A stretch of DNA of 64,000 nucleotides from Marinomonas sp. UCMA 3892 (GTDB lineage Bacteria; Pseudomonadota; Gammaproteobacteria; Pseudomonadales; Marinomonadaceae): assembly GCF_012726345.1 (NCBI RefSeq), contig NZ_PTXN01000012.1, positions 1-64,000 on the forward strand, read 5' to 3'. The position numbers were made by a program, and so were the translations under genes. Below, one piece after another: positions 1 to 10,078 of this stretch (positions are counted from its first letter, which is position 1; every line of letters starts with the position of its first letter). The notes beneath the pieces are model-generated. The model saw nothing but the letters and a program-made list of their open reading frames with translations, had not been told where the DNA came from and searched no databases.

Positions 1-314
1 GGTTCAGACAGTACTTCAGGATTGCCAATGCGAGTGGTGAATTCAAGAAAATCGCCCAATGGTTAAGGAGACGGCTTCGCAGTGCTCAACTAAAATTATG
101 GAAGAAACCTAAACGGCTGCATCGAAGGCTCAAGCAACTGGGCTACAAGCCGCCGTTTAAGTACATCTCGATGACCAGTTGGAGAAATGCAGCGAGTCCA
201 TTAGCCAGCCACGCGATGCCAAACAAATGGTTCGATGAGCAAGGTTTGGTGAATCTTGAAGAAGTGAGAACGGGGTATGTGTTCAGTGTTTATACTGAAT
301 GGAAGTTTGCATGA
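1..314 (+). CDS. Group II intron reverse transcriptase/maturase, C-terminal fragment
   Basis: The reading frame is open from base 3 to a TGA at 312-314 and encodes about 103 residues. It is rich in Arg and Lys at its start (IAQWLRRRLRSAQLKLWKKP) and continues with WFDEQGLVNLEEV, typical of the group II intron maturase-specific domain (GIIM) that binds the intron RNA for splicing. No HNH endonuclease follows, so the protein ends with the maturase domain. The stop codon overlaps the first bases of intron domain V, a common arrangement. The reverse transcriptase domain would lie upstream, outside the window. Confidence 0.85.
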   Translation, partial: FRQYFRIANASGEFKKIAQWLRRRLRSAQLKLWKKPKRLHRRLKQLGYKPPFKYISMTSWRNAASPLASHAMPNKWFDEQGLVNLEEVRTGYVFSVYTEWKFA

Positions 315-383
315 GCCGTATACGAGGTCCGTACGTACGGTTCTGTGAGAGGGATGAGGCGGCAACGCCTCACCCTACTCGAT
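313..383 (+). ncRNA. Group II intron domains V and VI
   Basis: Domain V begins GAGCCGTATACG and closes with CGTACGGTTC (313-343), a short hairpin carrying the catalytic core of the ribozyme. Domain VI follows as a GATGAGGC/GCCTCACC stem (about 353-374) that should contain the branch-point adenosine, and the RNA ends with CTACTCGAT. The arrangement fits bacterial group II introns. The exact class (IIA, IIB, IIC) was not determined. Confidence 0.8.
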
Positions 384-413
384 ATAATAGATTATTTGGT
401 TAAAAAATAAGGC

Positions 414-1589
414 TTAATCCAACTGGTCTAACGCTTCTTTAAGATCTGCAATAATATCGTCGATATCTTCCAAACCAACAGAGATACGAATCAATCCTTC
501 TGTAATACCAGCCTTGGCTTTTTCATCGTCCGTCAATCGCCCATGAGTCGTAGTAGCCGGATGAGTCACCAAAGTTTTGGTATCACCCAAGTTGCCTGTA
601 ATCGACATCAATTTCGATGCATTAATGACGGCCCAAGCAGCTTTACGACCACCCTCCACTTCAAAAGACAATAATCCACCAAAATCTTTTTGCTGCTGTT
701 TAGCCAGCTCATGATATTTATGGCTTGGCAATCCACCGTAATTTACTTTAAGTACTTTAGGGTGCGTTTCTAAATATGTAGCCAGCTTCATAGCGTTTGC
801 GGAATGTGCCGTCATACGCAAAGACAAGGTCTCTAAACCATTTAACAACACCCAAGCATTAAATGGGCTCATACATGGCCCAGCACTACGCATAAAGGCA
901 GTGAAGACATCAACTATTTTTTGGCTGGAAATTAAAGCTCCACCCAAACAACGACCTTGACCATCAATAAACTTAGTTGCTGATTGCATGACAATATCAG
1001 CACCTTGAGTCAATGGGTTCTGCAGTGCCGGTGTCGCTAAAACCGTATCAACACAAAGCAACGCGCCTTTAGCATGCGCCAGGGGAGCCACACGAGCGAC
1101 ATCAACCACCTCATAGAGTGGATTAGAAGGTGTTTCGAAATAACAAAAACGTGTATTTTCGTTAATTGCCTCTTCCCATGCAGCATAATCTGTTGCATCC
1201 ACATACAGAACTTCAACACCAAATTTTGCTGTGTAGGCATTAAAAAACTTAACTGTTGAGCCAAAAATATTGCGGGAACAAACAACACGATCACCTGCGC
1301 TTAACAAACTATACGCAAGCGTCATTAACGCCGCCATCCCAGAACTTGTTGCAATGGCAGCCTCGCCTTTTTCTAGGGTCGCTAAACGCTTTTCAAATAA
1401 TTCCACCGTTGGGTTGGTAAAACGAGAATAAACGTTGCCATCTTCTTCACCAGAAAACTTCCCTGCTGCCTCTTCTGCACTGCCATAAGCAAAGCTCGAT
1501 GTCATAAAAATGGCTTCGCTGTTTTCTTGCTCTTGAGTTTGACGAATACCTGCACGAATCGCATTCGTTGCGTCTTTATAATCAGCCAT
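414..1589 (-). CDS. metZ: O-succinylhomoserine sulfhydrylase
   Basis: A PLP-dependent Cys/Met-metabolism enzyme that makes homocysteine directly from O-succinylhomoserine and sulfide in methionine synthesis. The protein shows the family landmarks YSRFTNPT and TSSGMAA, and the PLP lysine in QSATKFIDGQG at about residue 205. The ATG at 1589 is chosen (391 aa) because GGAG lies seven bases before it; the upstream ATG at 1607 has a poor site. Lying next to purF, as in pseudomonads, supports MetZ rather than MetB or MetC. A strong hairpin separates it from purF. The group II intron is inserted just after its stop codon. Confidence 0.92.
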   Translation of the reverse strand: MADYKDATNAIRAGIRQTQEQENSEAIFMTSSFAYGSAEEAAGKFSGEEDGNVYSRFTNPTVELFEKRLATLEKGEAAIATSSGMAALMTLAYSLLSAGDRVVCSRNIFGSTVKFFNAYTAKFGVEVLYVDATDYAAWEEAINENTRFCYFETPSNPLYEVVDVARVAPLAHAKGALLCVDTVLATPALQNPLTQGADIVMQSATKFIDGQGRCLGGALISSQKIVDVFTAFMRSAGPCMSPFNAWVLLNGLETLSLRMTAHSANAMKLATYLETHPKVLKVNYGGLPSHKYHELAKQQQKDFGGLLSFEVEGGRKAAWAVINASKLMSITGNLGDTKTLVTHPATTTHGRLTDDEKAKAGITEGLIRISVGLEDIDDIIADLKEALDQLD

Positions 1590-1634
1590 TACTTCACTCC
1601 AAGCCATTCTTCAAAAAATCATTGCTAAAAACAA

Positions 1635-1659
1635 CTAAGCCAGGCGTGACCTGGCTTAG
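1635..1659 (-). terminator. Rho-independent terminator after purF
   Basis: A perfect 10-bp GC-containing stem, CTAAGCCAGG/CCTGGCTTAG, with a 5-base loop is followed on the minus strand by TTGTTTTTAG. It lies between the purF stop and the metZ start, so metZ probably has its own promoter or depends on read-through. Confidence 0.75.
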
Positions 1660-1686
1660 CTTTATCCGTCACGAGATAATGCAATA

Positions 1687-3195
1687 TTACATAGGGTGCA
1701 TCATATCACTAGCTTCTTGGTCTTCAACCGCAGCTTTATTTAAGTCATTTCGCGCACCTTCAATGCCCGCTAAGTAAGCAGCATCAATATTGCCTGTAAT
1801 ATATTTTGCGTCAAATACCGACGTATCAAACTCGCGAACATCTGAATGTTTCTCGTCGATACATGCATCTATCAAATCTTGCAAATCTTGGAAAATTAAT
1901 TTATCAGCACCAATTAATTCGCAAATTTCATCAACATTACGATCATGGGCAATAAGCTCTTTTGCCGCAGGCATATCTATACCATAAACATTCGGATAAC
2001 GAACTTCTGGCGCAGCTGATGCGATATATACTTTTTTAGCACCCGCTTCTCTTGCCATCTCTATAATTTCTTTACTCGTGGTACCACGAACAATGGAATC
2101 ATCAACAAGTAATACCGTTTTATCTTTGAATTCAAAAGGCACAGGATTTAGCTTTTGACGCACAGATTTTTTACGAATAGCCTGACCAGGCATGATAAAC
2201 GTACGACCGATATAACGGTTTTTAACCAAACCCTCTCGGAACGGAATATTTAATGCTTGCGCGATTTGCAACGCAGCAGTTCGGCTTGTATCTGGAATTG
2301 GAATAACCACATCAATATCGTGATCTATCCATTCACGCTGGATTTTTGCTGCAAGACGATCACCCATGTTAATACGTGCTTTATAGACAGAGATGCTGTC
2401 AATGACCGTATCTGGACGAGCAAAGTACACATATTCAAACAAACAAGGACGTGCTACTTTTTTTGGTGTGCACTGACGCACATGAACATTGTGGTTTAGA
2501 TCAAAAAAGATCGCTTCACCTGGCTGAATATCACGCTCAATTTTAAAGCCAGCTGCATCAAGCGCCACACTTTCAGAAGCGACCATATATTCAACACCTT
2601 GATCGGTTTGACGAGAGCCATAAATCAATGGACGAATACCGTCTGGATCACGAAAAGCTAAAATACCATAGCCTGTAATCAAGGTAACGACCGCATAACC
2701 GCCTTCGATACGCTTATAAACGCGTTCAAGCGCGTTAAAGATATCTTCAGGTGTTGGCACCAATTTACCTTCTTCATGGAGCTCATGCGCCAATACGTTA
2801 ACCAAAACCTCAGAATCGGAAGTTGTATTAATATGACGCAAGTCAGATTCAAAAACTTCTCGTTTCAATTTGGCGGTATTCGTTAAATTACCATTGTGCG
2901 CAAGTGAAATGCCGTAGGGAGAGTTAACATAGAAAGGTTGAGCTTCTGCTGAACTAGAAGTCCCTGCCGTTGGATAACGGACATGCCCAATACCTATGTT
3001 ACCGTGTAGTTTTTTCATATGGCGAGTGCGAAATACTTCACTCACCGGACCATTGTCTTTGCGTAAACATAATCGCCCATTATGGCTTGTAACCATACCC
3101 GCAGCATCTTGCCCACGATGCTGAAGAAGAGTTAACGCATCAAAAATTGCTTGGTTAACCACAGACGTGCCTACGACACCAACGATACCACACAT
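1687..3195 (-). CDS. purF: Amidophosphoribosyltransferase
   Basis: Catalyses the first committed step of purine synthesis, transferring glutamine amide nitrogen to PRPP to give phosphoribosylamine. The protein starts MCGIVGVVG, so Cys2 becomes the N-terminal nucleophile of the class II glutaminase domain after Met removal. The PRPP-binding motif [14 protein letters not shown] lies near residue 362 in the C-terminal phosphoribosyltransferase domain. The length of 502 aa is normal. AGGA lies eight bases before the ATG. It follows cvpA in the same direction, the classic cvpA-purF order. Confidence 0.97.
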   Translation of the reverse strand: MCGIVGVVGTSVVNQAIFDALTLLQHRGQDAAGMVTSHNGRLCLRKDNGPVSEVFRTRHMKKLHGNIGIGHVRYPTAGTSSSAEAQPFYVNSPYGISLAHNGNLTNTAKLKREVFESDLRHINTTSDSEVLVNVLAHELHEEGKLVPTPEDIFNALERVYKRIEGGYAVVTLITGYGILAFRDPDGIRPLIYGSRQTDQGVEYMVASESVALDAAGFKIERDIQPGEAIFFDLNHNVHVRQCTPKKVARPCLFEYVYFARPDTVIDSISVYKARINMGDRLAAKIQREWIDHDIDVVIPIPDTSRTAALQIAQALNIPFREGLVKNRYIGRTFIMPGQAIRKKSVRQKLNPVPFEFKDKTVLLVDDSIVRGTTSKEIIEMAREAGAKKVYIASAAPEVRYPNVYGIDMPAAKELIAHDRNVDEICELIGADKLIFQDLQDLIDACIDEKHSDVREFDTSVFDAKYITGNIDAAYLAGIEGARNDLNKAAVEDQEASDMMHPM

Positions 3196-3272
3196 GTTCT
3201 AGATCCTCGTGTTGGGGAATTGCGACAAACGCCGCAAAAGTTCTTTATCTATTTGGTTGCTACTTAGAACAA

Positions 3273-3806
3273 CTAATTTCCAAGGGCGCGATTAATGAGA
3301 GACGAATCCATAAGATCCGAGCTCTTGCCTAACATATCACGCGTCCAATCATTCAACTGGCCCAATTGAGGGATCAATTGTGAAGTTTTCCAAAACTCTG
3401 TTTTTTCTATTGCTGGACTCAAGCTCAATAGAGAAACGAAAGCCACAACAATTAAACCACCACGAGCAAAGCCAAATAACATGCCTAAGACTCTATCAGT
3501 GCTCGACAAGCCCGTTACTTGAATCAGAGAACCCAGTAAAAAACTTACTAAGGCTCCAACAATTAACGTTGCTATAAATAAGGAAACAAAAGAAACAATA
3601 TAACGGATCTGGTCATTTTGAACTTGCTCAAGAAGCAATGCCTGCATCTGATCTGAGAACTTCACCGCTACCACAAAGGCAACAACCCAAGTCAGAAGTG
3701 ATAAAACCTCTTTAACAAAGCCTCTTTTTAAACTCAAAAGAGTAGAAAGGACCACTACAGCAATAATCAACCAATCAATTGTCGACATTGAACCAACTTG
3801 CTCCAT
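3273..3806 (-). CDS. cvpA: CvpA family inner-membrane protein
   Basis: A 177-residue membrane protein of the CvpA (colicin V production) family. Four hydrophobic segments are visible at about residues 10-30, 33-50, 65-92 and 105-128, and RGFVKEVLSLLTWVVAFVVA is family-typical. It lies just upstream of purF, as in E. coli and Pseudomonas. The molecular role is poorly defined; colicin V export and envelope stress phenotypes are known in E. coli. GAGG precedes the first ATG; an alternative ATG at 3788 has worse spacing. Confidence 0.92.
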   Translation of the reverse strand: MEQVGSMSTIDWLIIAVVVLSTLLSLKRGFVKEVLSLLTWVVAFVVAVKFSDQMQALLLEQVQNDQIRYIVSFVSLFIATLIVGALVSFLLGSLIQVTGLSSTDRVLGMLFGFARGGLIVVAFVSLLSLSPAIEKTEFWKTSQLIPQLGQLNDWTRDMLGKSSDLMDSSLINRALGN

Positions 3807-3881
3807 GAATACCTCTAAAAAACGCTGCGAAGTCTAACAGATGCCTGGGATTTTCCAAATACCATGACACCAAACCTCGAA

Positions 3882-4487
3882 CTAATTCACTGAATATTTA
3901 ACAACAATGCCGTTTAAGCTAAACTTTTTCTTAATCTCTTCACGCATTTTTTCGGAGGTTTCTCGCTTGAACTCAGGACCTACATATACTTTATAAAGTG
4001 AATTAGTCGTCAAGCTATAGGCATCGTAATTTGCCCCTTTAAGCTTTTCGACTAAACGAACAGCATTTTCTTTGCTCTTAAAAGTAGCAATCTGAAGCAC
4101 CCAGCGATCAGCAACCTGTATAGGTGCCGTTTTTTCAACAGGCTCTTTAACAGCAGGTTTTGCTTCTGGTTTTGCTTCTAACTTAGCAGAAACCGTAGGT
4201 TCCACGCTGCTAATACTTGAAACATCCTTCGCAGACTGAGGAACTGGAATCAAACGAATATCCTCTGCCGACTTATCTTCACCAATTGATTGCTCTACCG
4301 GTAAACTATCAACAGACTGAACAGGGGCTATTTCTACGATAGGAAAAGCTGGAGGTGTAGTGACCTGAACCTGAACATCAAGCTCAGCTGGACGCTCACC
4401 ATCCAAAAACAAAGGTAATATTATGGCCGCTGATAGCACCATAATGCCGGCACCAATAAGTCTGTATGTAATGGTTCTGTCTATCAT
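3882..4487 (-). CDS. dedD: DedD-like SPOR-domain cell division protein
   Basis: A 201-residue protein with one N-terminal transmembrane helix (about residues 9-27), a Pro/Glu/Lys-rich periplasmic linker and a C-terminal SPOR domain (about 125-201, starting WVLQIATFKSKENAVRLVEK). SPOR domains bind denuded septal peptidoglycan, and DedD helps constriction in E. coli. It lies between folC and cvpA, as dedD does in enterics. Only two bases separate it from folC, so the two are probably co-transcribed. Confidence 0.88.
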   Translation of the reverse strand: MIDRTITYRLIGAGIMVLSAAIILPLFLDGERPAELDVQVQVTTPPAFPIVEIAPVQSVDSLPVEQSIGEDKSAEDIRLIPVPQSAKDVSSISSVEPTVSAKLEAKPEAKPAVKEPVEKTAPIQVADRWVLQIATFKSKENAVRLVEKLKGANYDAYSLTTNSLYKVYVGPEFKRETSEKMREEIKKKFSLNGIVVKYSVN

Positions 4488-4489
4488 AA

Positions 4490-5746
4490 TTACTCTTTTG
4501 ATTGATTAAGCGCCAAATAATTCGAGACAGTTACAAAGGAGCCAAAAATAATCACTGAACGCTGCTCATCCTGAGCTTTTACTAAAGCAGAACTAAAAGC
4601 ATCACCAACGGATTGAAAAGCCTTTGCGTTTAGGGCGAGTGAAGGTGAACTATGCACAATATGCTTAATAAGCTCACTTGCTTTCGCGCCTCTTGGTCCA
4701 GCTAAATCACAGCAAAACCAATCCGAGAAACTGCCTGCAAGATGCTCCATGACACTTGCTATGTCTTTGTCTTTCAACATACCGCAGACTGCAACTGGCT
4801 GAATCGGCAAATTACTTATGCGCTGAGCTAATTCAATAGCAGCTTCCGGATTATGGGCTACATCAATATACACATCAGGAGACGTTGCTACTTTCTGAAA
4901 ACGCCCCATTAACTGCGCACTATCAAATAAAGTAACTAAATCCGCATACGCAGGAGAAAATCCCATATAAACCAAAACAGCAATCACAGTAGCTGCATTT
5001 TGCAGAGGAAGTGCTGGAATCGGCAATTTTTCAAACTGAACCCCATCACCGGACCATGACCAAGTACTGCCATCTAACTCGAAGTGAAAATCGACACCTT
5101 TTTGACGCAAATGCGCCCCCACCTCTAATGCAGTGCTCGCAATAGTACTAGGAGGATTAACAACACCACTAATAAGTAACTTATCTTTTCTCGCAATACC
5201 TGCTTTTTCGCGTGCAATAACATCTAGGTTATCGCCCAACCAATCGATGTGATCCAAAGAAATAGAGGTAACAACAGCAACGTCGGTGTCCATCATATTG
5301 ACAGAATCTAAGCGCCCACCTAACCCCACTTCTAGTACCCAATAATCCAAATTAGACTGGTCAAAAATCCATAATGCAGCAAGAGTACTGAATTCAAAAT
5401 AGGTTAAAGAGATACCTTCTCGCGCCTCCTCAACAACCTCGAAAGCACGACAAAGAATTTCATCGTCACAAGGCGAATCATTCAATGCAATACGCTCGTT
5501 AAAAGCAATAAAATGGGGTGAGGTATAGGTACCAACAGAATAATTTTGCGCGCACAGATACTGAGTCAACATGGCGCATGTTGAGCCTTTACCATTTGTT
5601 CCAGCTACTGTGATCACTTTATGCTTAGGTCTAGATAAATTTAGTCGAGCTAATACTTTGCTCCCTCTCTCTAGGCCTAACTCTATTTCTGAAGGATGCT
5701 GACTCTCAATATATGAGAGCCAGCTAGCTAATGACGTATGCGCCAT
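4490..5746 (-). CDS. folC: Bifunctional dihydrofolate/folylpolyglutamate synthase
   Basis: Adds glutamate to dihydropteroate and to tetrahydrofolates. Mur-ligase type ATP binding is seen as VAGTNGKGSTCAML (about residues 47-60), followed by TYTSPHF and, in the C-terminal domain, YIDVAHNPEA. I take the ATG at 5746 (418 aa); a TTG at 5758 overlapping the end of accD is possible but has no separate ribosome binding site. It belongs to the accD-folC-dedD-cvpA-purF cluster. Confidence 0.95.
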   Translation of the reverse strand: MAHTSLASWLSYIESQHPSEIELGLERGSKVLARLNLSRPKHKVITVAGTNGKGSTCAMLTQYLCAQNYSVGTYTSPHFIAFNERIALNDSPCDDEILCRAFEVVEEAREGISLTYFEFSTLAALWIFDQSNLDYWVLEVGLGGRLDSVNMMDTDVAVVTSISLDHIDWLGDNLDVIAREKAGIARKDKLLISGVVNPPSTIASTALEVGAHLRQKGVDFHFELDGSTWSWSGDGVQFEKLPIPALPLQNAATVIAVLVYMGFSPAYADLVTLFDSAQLMGRFQKVATSPDVYIDVAHNPEAAIELAQRISNLPIQPVAVCGMLKDKDIASVMEHLAGSFSDWFCCDLAGPRGAKASELIKHIVHSSPSLALNAKAFQSVGDAFSSALVKAQDEQRSVIIFGSFVTVSNYLALNQSKE

Positions 5747-5750
5747 CTTA

Positions 5751-6614
5751 TTAAGCAACCTTATTCGTTAGCAAAGACAGGATATTATATAAACGATTAC
5801 GCATCTCATCACGCTTGATAATCATATCTAACGCGCCTTTTTCCAACAAAAACTCACTACGCTGAAAGCCTTCAGGTAGCTTTTCACGAACTGTCTGCTC
5901 AATAACACGCGGACCGGCGAAACCAATCAATGCATTTGGCTCAGCAACATTCAAGTCACCTAACATAGCCAAAGAAGCAGATACACCACCGAAAACTGGA
6001 TCAGTCATAACAGAAATATATGGAATACCCTCTTGCTTCAAACGCTCCAAACCAGCACTGGTTTTTGCCATCTGCATCAAAGAGATAAGTGCTTCTTGCA
6101 TACGAGCACCACCACTTGCAGAAAAACACACTAGAGGAATACGCTTTTCCAAACAAACATTCACCGCTTGAATAAAACGCTCTCCAACAATAGCCCCCAT
6201 TGAGCCACCTAAGAAGCTAAATTCAAACGCAACAGCCACAACAGGCATACCATTCAAAGCGCCCTGCATAGCAACAAGAGCATCTTTTTCACCTGTCGCT
6301 TTTTGCGCATCCGCCAAACGATCTTTATAACGCTTAGAATCTTTGAATTTTAATTTATCTTCAGGCTCAAGATGAGCGGCGATTTCATGACGACCTTCTT
6401 TATCTAAGAAAATATCCAAACGACGGCGCGCACTAACACGAAGGTGATGGCTACATTTTGGACAAACATCTAAGTTTTTTTCCAACTCTGGACGATATAG
6501 AACATTTTCACATTTTGGACATTTTTTCCAAAGACCCTCAGGTACAGAACCCGCACTACGCTTTGATTCACTACGTACTATAGAAGGGACAAATTTATCT
6601 AACCAGCTACTCAT
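5751..6614 (-). CDS. accD: Acetyl-CoA carboxylase, carboxyltransferase subunit beta
   Basis: The beta subunit of the carboxyltransferase that makes malonyl-CoA for fatty acid synthesis. It has the N-terminal four-cysteine zinc finger (CPKCENVLY then CPKCSHHL, about residues 32-54) that marks AccD, followed by a crotonase-fold domain with [20 protein letters not shown] and [14 protein letters not shown]. At 287 aa it has the usual length. It lies 31 bases from trpA in a probable operon with folC. Confidence 0.97.
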   Translation of the reverse strand: MSSWLDKFVPSIVRSESKRSAGSVPEGLWKKCPKCENVLYRPELEKNLDVCPKCSHHLRVSARRRLDIFLDKEGRHEIAAHLEPEDKLKFKDSKRYKDRLADAQKATGEKDALVAMQGALNGMPVVAVAFEFSFLGGSMGAIVGERFIQAVNVCLEKRIPLVCFSASGGARMQEALISLMQMAKTSAGLERLKQEGIPYISVMTDPVFGGVSASLAMLGDLNVAEPNALIGFAGPRVIEQTVREKLPEGFQRSEFLLEKGALDMIIKRDEMRNRLYNILSLLTNKVA

Positions 6615-6645
6615 TTACTTCTCCACATTTCTCGTTTGCTATCGC

Positions 6646-7452
6646 TTAAGCATCCATTTCATTTCGCATAGGCAATAAAATAGCGCTTAAAGCGTCAGCT
6701 ATATATTCTTTTTGATGATCTTTATTTTCAGCGATAGCATTCACTAATACACTACCAACAATCACGCCATCAGCACATTTACTTACTGCCGCTGCAGTTT
6801 TCGCATCGCGTATACCAAAACCAACACCAATAGGTAAGGTGGTAATTTCACGCAATGAATCCACATGCTTCTTAACACTATCAACATCCAGTTCAGCAGA
6901 ACCAGTTACACCTTTCACAGAAACGTAGTACACATAACCTGATGCCAAGTCACAGATTTTCTTTGCGCGATCTGGTGTTGTCGTAGGTGACAGCAAATAA
7001 ATAAGATCTATCTCGTTCTCTCGGAAGCATTCTACTACATCTGTCGCCTCTTCAGGAGTCAGATCTACTAATAAAATACCATCAACACCCGCTTCTTTTG
7101 CTGCATCTGAAAAAGCTTGATAGCCAAAAAACTCAATTGGATTTAAATAGCCCATCAAAACAATAGGCGTTTGTTTATTACTTTGTCTAAATTCAGTAAT
7201 AATTTGCAGTACTTTTTTAACACTGGTACCAGCTGCCAAGCTACGCTCACAGGCTAACTGAATTACTGGGCCATCAGCCATGGGATCCGAAAAAGGCATA
7301 CCAATTTCAATAACATCAGCCCCAGCATCAACCAAAGCATTCATCAAGGTCACTGTATAATCAGGACTAGGATCACCCGCGGTAATATACGGAATGAGCG
7401 CTTTTTTACCAGACTTTTCTAAATTTTCAAAACATTGTTTAATGCGACTCAT
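6646..7452 (-). CDS. trpA: Tryptophan synthase alpha chain
   Basis: Cleaves indole-3-glycerol phosphate to indole and glyceraldehyde 3-phosphate, passing indole to TrpB. The 268-residue TIM barrel has the signatures [32 protein letters not shown] (catalytic Glu and Asp) and [14 protein letters not shown]. The start ATG overlaps the trpB stop by four bases (ATGA), implying translational coupling for the 1:1 subunit complex. Confidence 0.97.
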   Translation of the reverse strand: MSRIKQCFENLEKSGKKALIPYITAGDPSPDYTVTLMNALVDAGADVIEIGMPFSDPMADGPVIQLACERSLAAGTSVKKVLQIITEFRQSNKQTPIVLMGYLNPIEFFGYQAFSDAAKEAGVDGILLVDLTPEEATDVVECFRENEIDLIYLLSPTTTPDRAKKICDLASGYVYYVSVKGVTGSAELDVDSVKKHVDSLREITTLPIGVGFGIRDAKTAAAVSKCADGVIVGSVLVNAIAENKDHQKEYIADALSAILLPMRNEMDA

Positions 7453-8660
7453 ACTTCAATCCCATCCAATTCTGCAACGGTAAGAATATCTTTATCACCA
7501 CGCCCCGAAAGGTTGATTACAACAATCTTATCTTTATCCATGGTCGCCGCTAATTTCATACCGTAAGCCACAGCATGACTTGACTCAAGTGCAGGCATTA
7601 TGCCTTCTAAGCGAGTTAAATCTCTAAAGCCAGTCATCGCTTCATCATCATTAATCGCCACGTAGTTAGCGCGTCCGATATCTTTTAACCAAGCATGTTC
7701 AGGACCAACACCAGGATAATCCAAACCCGCAGAGATAGAATGAGTACCAATAATTTGACCATCATCATCCGCCATGACATAAGTACGGTTGCCATGCAGA
7801 ACACCAGGACGCCCAGCACTTAATGGAGCCGCATGGCGACCTGTTTCAATACCATCACCACCTGCTTCAACACCATACATCGCGACACTTTCGTCTTTAA
7901 TAAATGGATGAAACATACCAATGGCATTTGATCCGCCACCAACACACGCAACAAGAGCATCTGGTAAACGCCCCTCTTGAGCCAAACACTGAGCCTTAGT
8001 TTCGCGACCAATTACAGATTGAAAATCTCGAACCAATTTAGGATAAGGATGAGGGCCTGCAGCAGTACCTATAATATAAAAGGTATCATCCACATTCCCC
8101 ACCCAATAACGCATTGCTTCATTAAGCGCATCTTTTAACGTCTTAGTGCCAGACTCAACGGAAATCACTTCCGCACCTAATAGCTTCATACGATATACGT
8201 TAAGTGATTGACGACGAATATCTTCCGCCCCCATAAATACCTTACACTTCAAACCCAATCGAGCAGCAACAGTTGCAGAAGCCACACCATGCTGACCAGC
8301 CCCAGTTTCTGCAATAATGTTTGGTTTGCCCATATGTTTCGCAAGCAAAGCCTGGCCAATTGTATTATTTATCTTGTGAGCACCTGTGTGGTTTAAATCC
8401 TCACGCTTAAGATATATCTTTGCGCCACCAGCTTTTTTCGTTAACCGCTCAGCAAAATATAAAGGCGATGGACGACCAACGTAATGCGCTAAATCATGAT
8501 CAAAAGCAGCCTGAAAAGCGTCATCTTTAGATAGACGCTCATACATTTCAGCCAAATCCTCCAAAGCCGACATCAATGTTTCAGAAACAAATATGCCGCC
8601 ATAGGGACCAAAACGACCATGAGAGTCTGGTAAATCTAGATTAATATCTTTGCTATCCAC
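7449..8660 (-). CDS. trpB: Tryptophan synthase beta chain (GTG start)
   Basis: A PLP enzyme that condenses indole with serine to make tryptophan. The PLP lysine is in [16 protein letters not shown], and [13 protein letters not shown] binds the PLP phosphate. The longest open frame gives 427 aa, but the usual length is about 400. A GTG at 8660 preceded by GGAGCAAAAT gives 403 aa, starting (M)[17 protein letters not shown]. That start sits inside the last eight bases of trpF, so the two are probably translationally coupled. The protein also overlaps trpA by four bases. Confidence 0.95.
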   Translation of the reverse strand: MDSKDINLDLPDSHGRFGPYGGIFVSETLMSALEDLAEMYERLSKDDAFQAAFDHDLAHYVGRPSPLYFAERLTKKAGGAKIYLKREDLNHTGAHKINNTIGQALLAKHMGKPNIIAETGAGQHGVASATVAARLGLKCKVFMGAEDIRRQSLNVYRMKLLGAEVISVESGTKTLKDALNEAMRYWVGNVDDTFYIIGTAAGPHPYPKLVRDFQSVIGRETKAQCLAQEGRLPDALVACVGGGSNAIGMFHPFIKDESVAMYGVEAGGDGIETGRHAAPLSAGRPGVLHGNRTYVMADDDGQIIGTHSISAGLDYPGVGPEHAWLKDIGRANYVAINDDEAMTGFRDLTRLEGIMPALESSHAVAYGMKLAATMDKDKIVVINLSGRGDKDILTVAELDGIEV

Positions 8661-9270
8661 ATTTTGCTCCACTAATAAATTCTTGAACCAGAGGCTCACT
8701 CTTAATGCCTTTAGATAATTCAACACCACCACTTACATCGACGGCGTACGGCTTAACTTGTTTTATTGCTTGCTTCACATTACTTGGCGTTAAACCGCCC
8801 GCAAGCACAATTGGTTTAGACAAGCCAATCGGTATTAAAGACCAATCAAAGACTTCCCCCGTCCCACCAGGAACACCAGCTTTATAAGCATCCAGTAACA
8901 TAGCACTAGCACTTGGGTATTGATCTACCAAAGCAGCAACATCATCCCCTCGCTGTATCCTCAACGCCTTAATATAAGGACGCTGATAAGAAATGCATTC
9001 AGACTCAGATTCACTACCATGAAATTGAATTGTCCAGCGCGAACTGCCACTTATTACAGAATTGACCAACGATGTATCCGCATCTACAAATAAAGCAACA
9101 GGAGTTATAAATGGTGGTAACTGAGCAACAATGGCATTCGCCATATCAGGAGCAACATATCTAGGACTTTTTTCGTAAAAAACAAAACCCAAAGCATCTG
9201 CACCATAGCGACATGCAACCATTGCGTCGTCTAAATTTGTTATCCCGCAGATTTTAACTCGGCAATTCAT
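8653..9270 (-). CDS. trpF: Phosphoribosylanthranilate isomerase
   Basis: Converts N-(5-phosphoribosyl)anthranilate to CdRP in tryptophan synthesis. The 205-residue barrel has the family start [12 protein letters not shown] (catalytic Cys in KICG), [35 protein letters not shown] and VDVSGGVE. The start codon lies 17 bases inside the end of truA and the stop overlaps trpB, making a truA-trpF-trpB-trpA-accD chain. In pseudomonads trpF sits here alone; here trpBA are joined to it. Confidence 0.96.
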   Translation of the reverse strand: MNCRVKICGITNLDDAMVACRYGADALGFVFYEKSPRYVAPDMANAIVAQLPPFITPVALFVDADTSLVNSVISGSSRWTIQFHGSESESECISYQRPYIKALRIQRGDDVAALVDQYPSASAMLLDAYKAGVPGGTGEVFDWSLIPIGLSKPIVLAGGLTPSNVKQAIKQVKPYAVDVSGGVELSKGIKSEPLVQEFISGAKCG

Positions 9271-10078
9271 AAACTGGCTCGTCTACATAGGGTAAAAAAT
9301 GAGGACCTAAAGGTCGTTTCGGCACATTAAAGACATCAGGGTATTGAGCATCAACAAAATACAACCCTGTCGGTGGCGCTGTAATTCCACCCTTTGTACG
9401 ATCCTTTGCTTCTAAGGTCTGTTTTGCCCAAGAAACTGGTTTTTCGCCTGCACCTATAGACATCAGGACGCCAGCAAAATTTCGGATCATATGATGCAAA
9501 AATGCATTAGCTCTTACATCTAGCACTATATACTGACCAAGCTGGTGAACCTCAAAATTAAGAATTGTTCTAATAGGTGTTTTGGCCTGACAGCCAACCG
9601 CCCTAAAGGAGGAAAAGTCATGTGTCCCCAAAAAAACTTTGGCAGCTTCTTTCATGGCAGAAACATCAAGATTTTTATACGTCCAAGTAATCCCCTTGGA
9701 TAAAATTGCGGGACAAAAATCGGATGAATAAATAACATATCGATAACGGCGACTTAGAGCACTAAACCGAGCATGAAAATCATTCGATACAGGGCTTGCC
9801 GCTACAACGGTAATATCACTTGGTAGATGTGTATTAACTCCTAACGTCCATGCTCGCTCATTACGCTCAACATCCGTTTCAAAATGAACGACTTGGGCGC
9901 TTGCATGGACACCTGAATCCGTTCGACCAGCACAAACCACCTTAACAGGATGATTTGCAATTATGGCCAACGCTTTTTCTAAATTCTCCTGAACACTTGG
10001 AACACCAAATTTCTGTGCTTGCCAGCCCTTATACTCAGAGCCATTATATTCAACAACTAGTACTACTTTTTTAGTCAC
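9254..10078 (-). CDS. truA: tRNA pseudouridine(38-40) synthase
   Basis: Forms pseudouridine at positions 38-40 of the tRNA anticodon arm. The catalytic Asp is in CAGRTDSGVHASAQVVHF (about residue 52), and FLHHMIRNFAG near residue 200 is another TruA motif. The length of 274 aa is typical. It overlaps the end of fimV by eight bases and the start of trpF by 17, so it is expressed as part of the operon. Confidence 0.97.
   Translation of the reverse strand: MTKKVVLVVEYNGSEYKGWQAQKFGVPSVQENLEKALAIIANHPVKVVCAGRTDSGVHASAQVVHFETDVERNERAWTLGVNTHLPSDITVVAASPVSNDFHARFSALSRRYRYVIYSSDFCPAILSKGITWTYKNLDVSAMKEAAKVFLGTHDFSSFRAVGCQAKTPIRTILNFEVHQLGQYIVLDVRANAFLHHMIRNFAGVLMSIGAGEKPVSWAKQTLEAKDRTKGGITAPPTGLYFVDAQYPDVFNVPKRPLGPHFLPYVDEPVYELPS

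Larger units (their letters stand above)
1..383 (+). mobile_element. Group II intron, 3' part only (left end outside window)
   Basis: The segment holds the C-terminal part of an intron-encoded maturase followed at once by a domain V/VI RNA structure, which is the standard 3' end of a bacterial group II intron. The end is placed at the usual terminal AT after CCCTACTCG, about 30 bases beyond the stop codon of the convergent metZ gene. The 5' part lies beyond the window, so it cannot be said whether the element is complete or active. Confidence 0.85.

Noticed and set aside
8661..8732. Extension of trpB to give 427 residues
   Set aside because: The extra 24 residues are unlike TrpB, overlap trpF and lack a ribosome site; the GTG at 8660 fits the family length.
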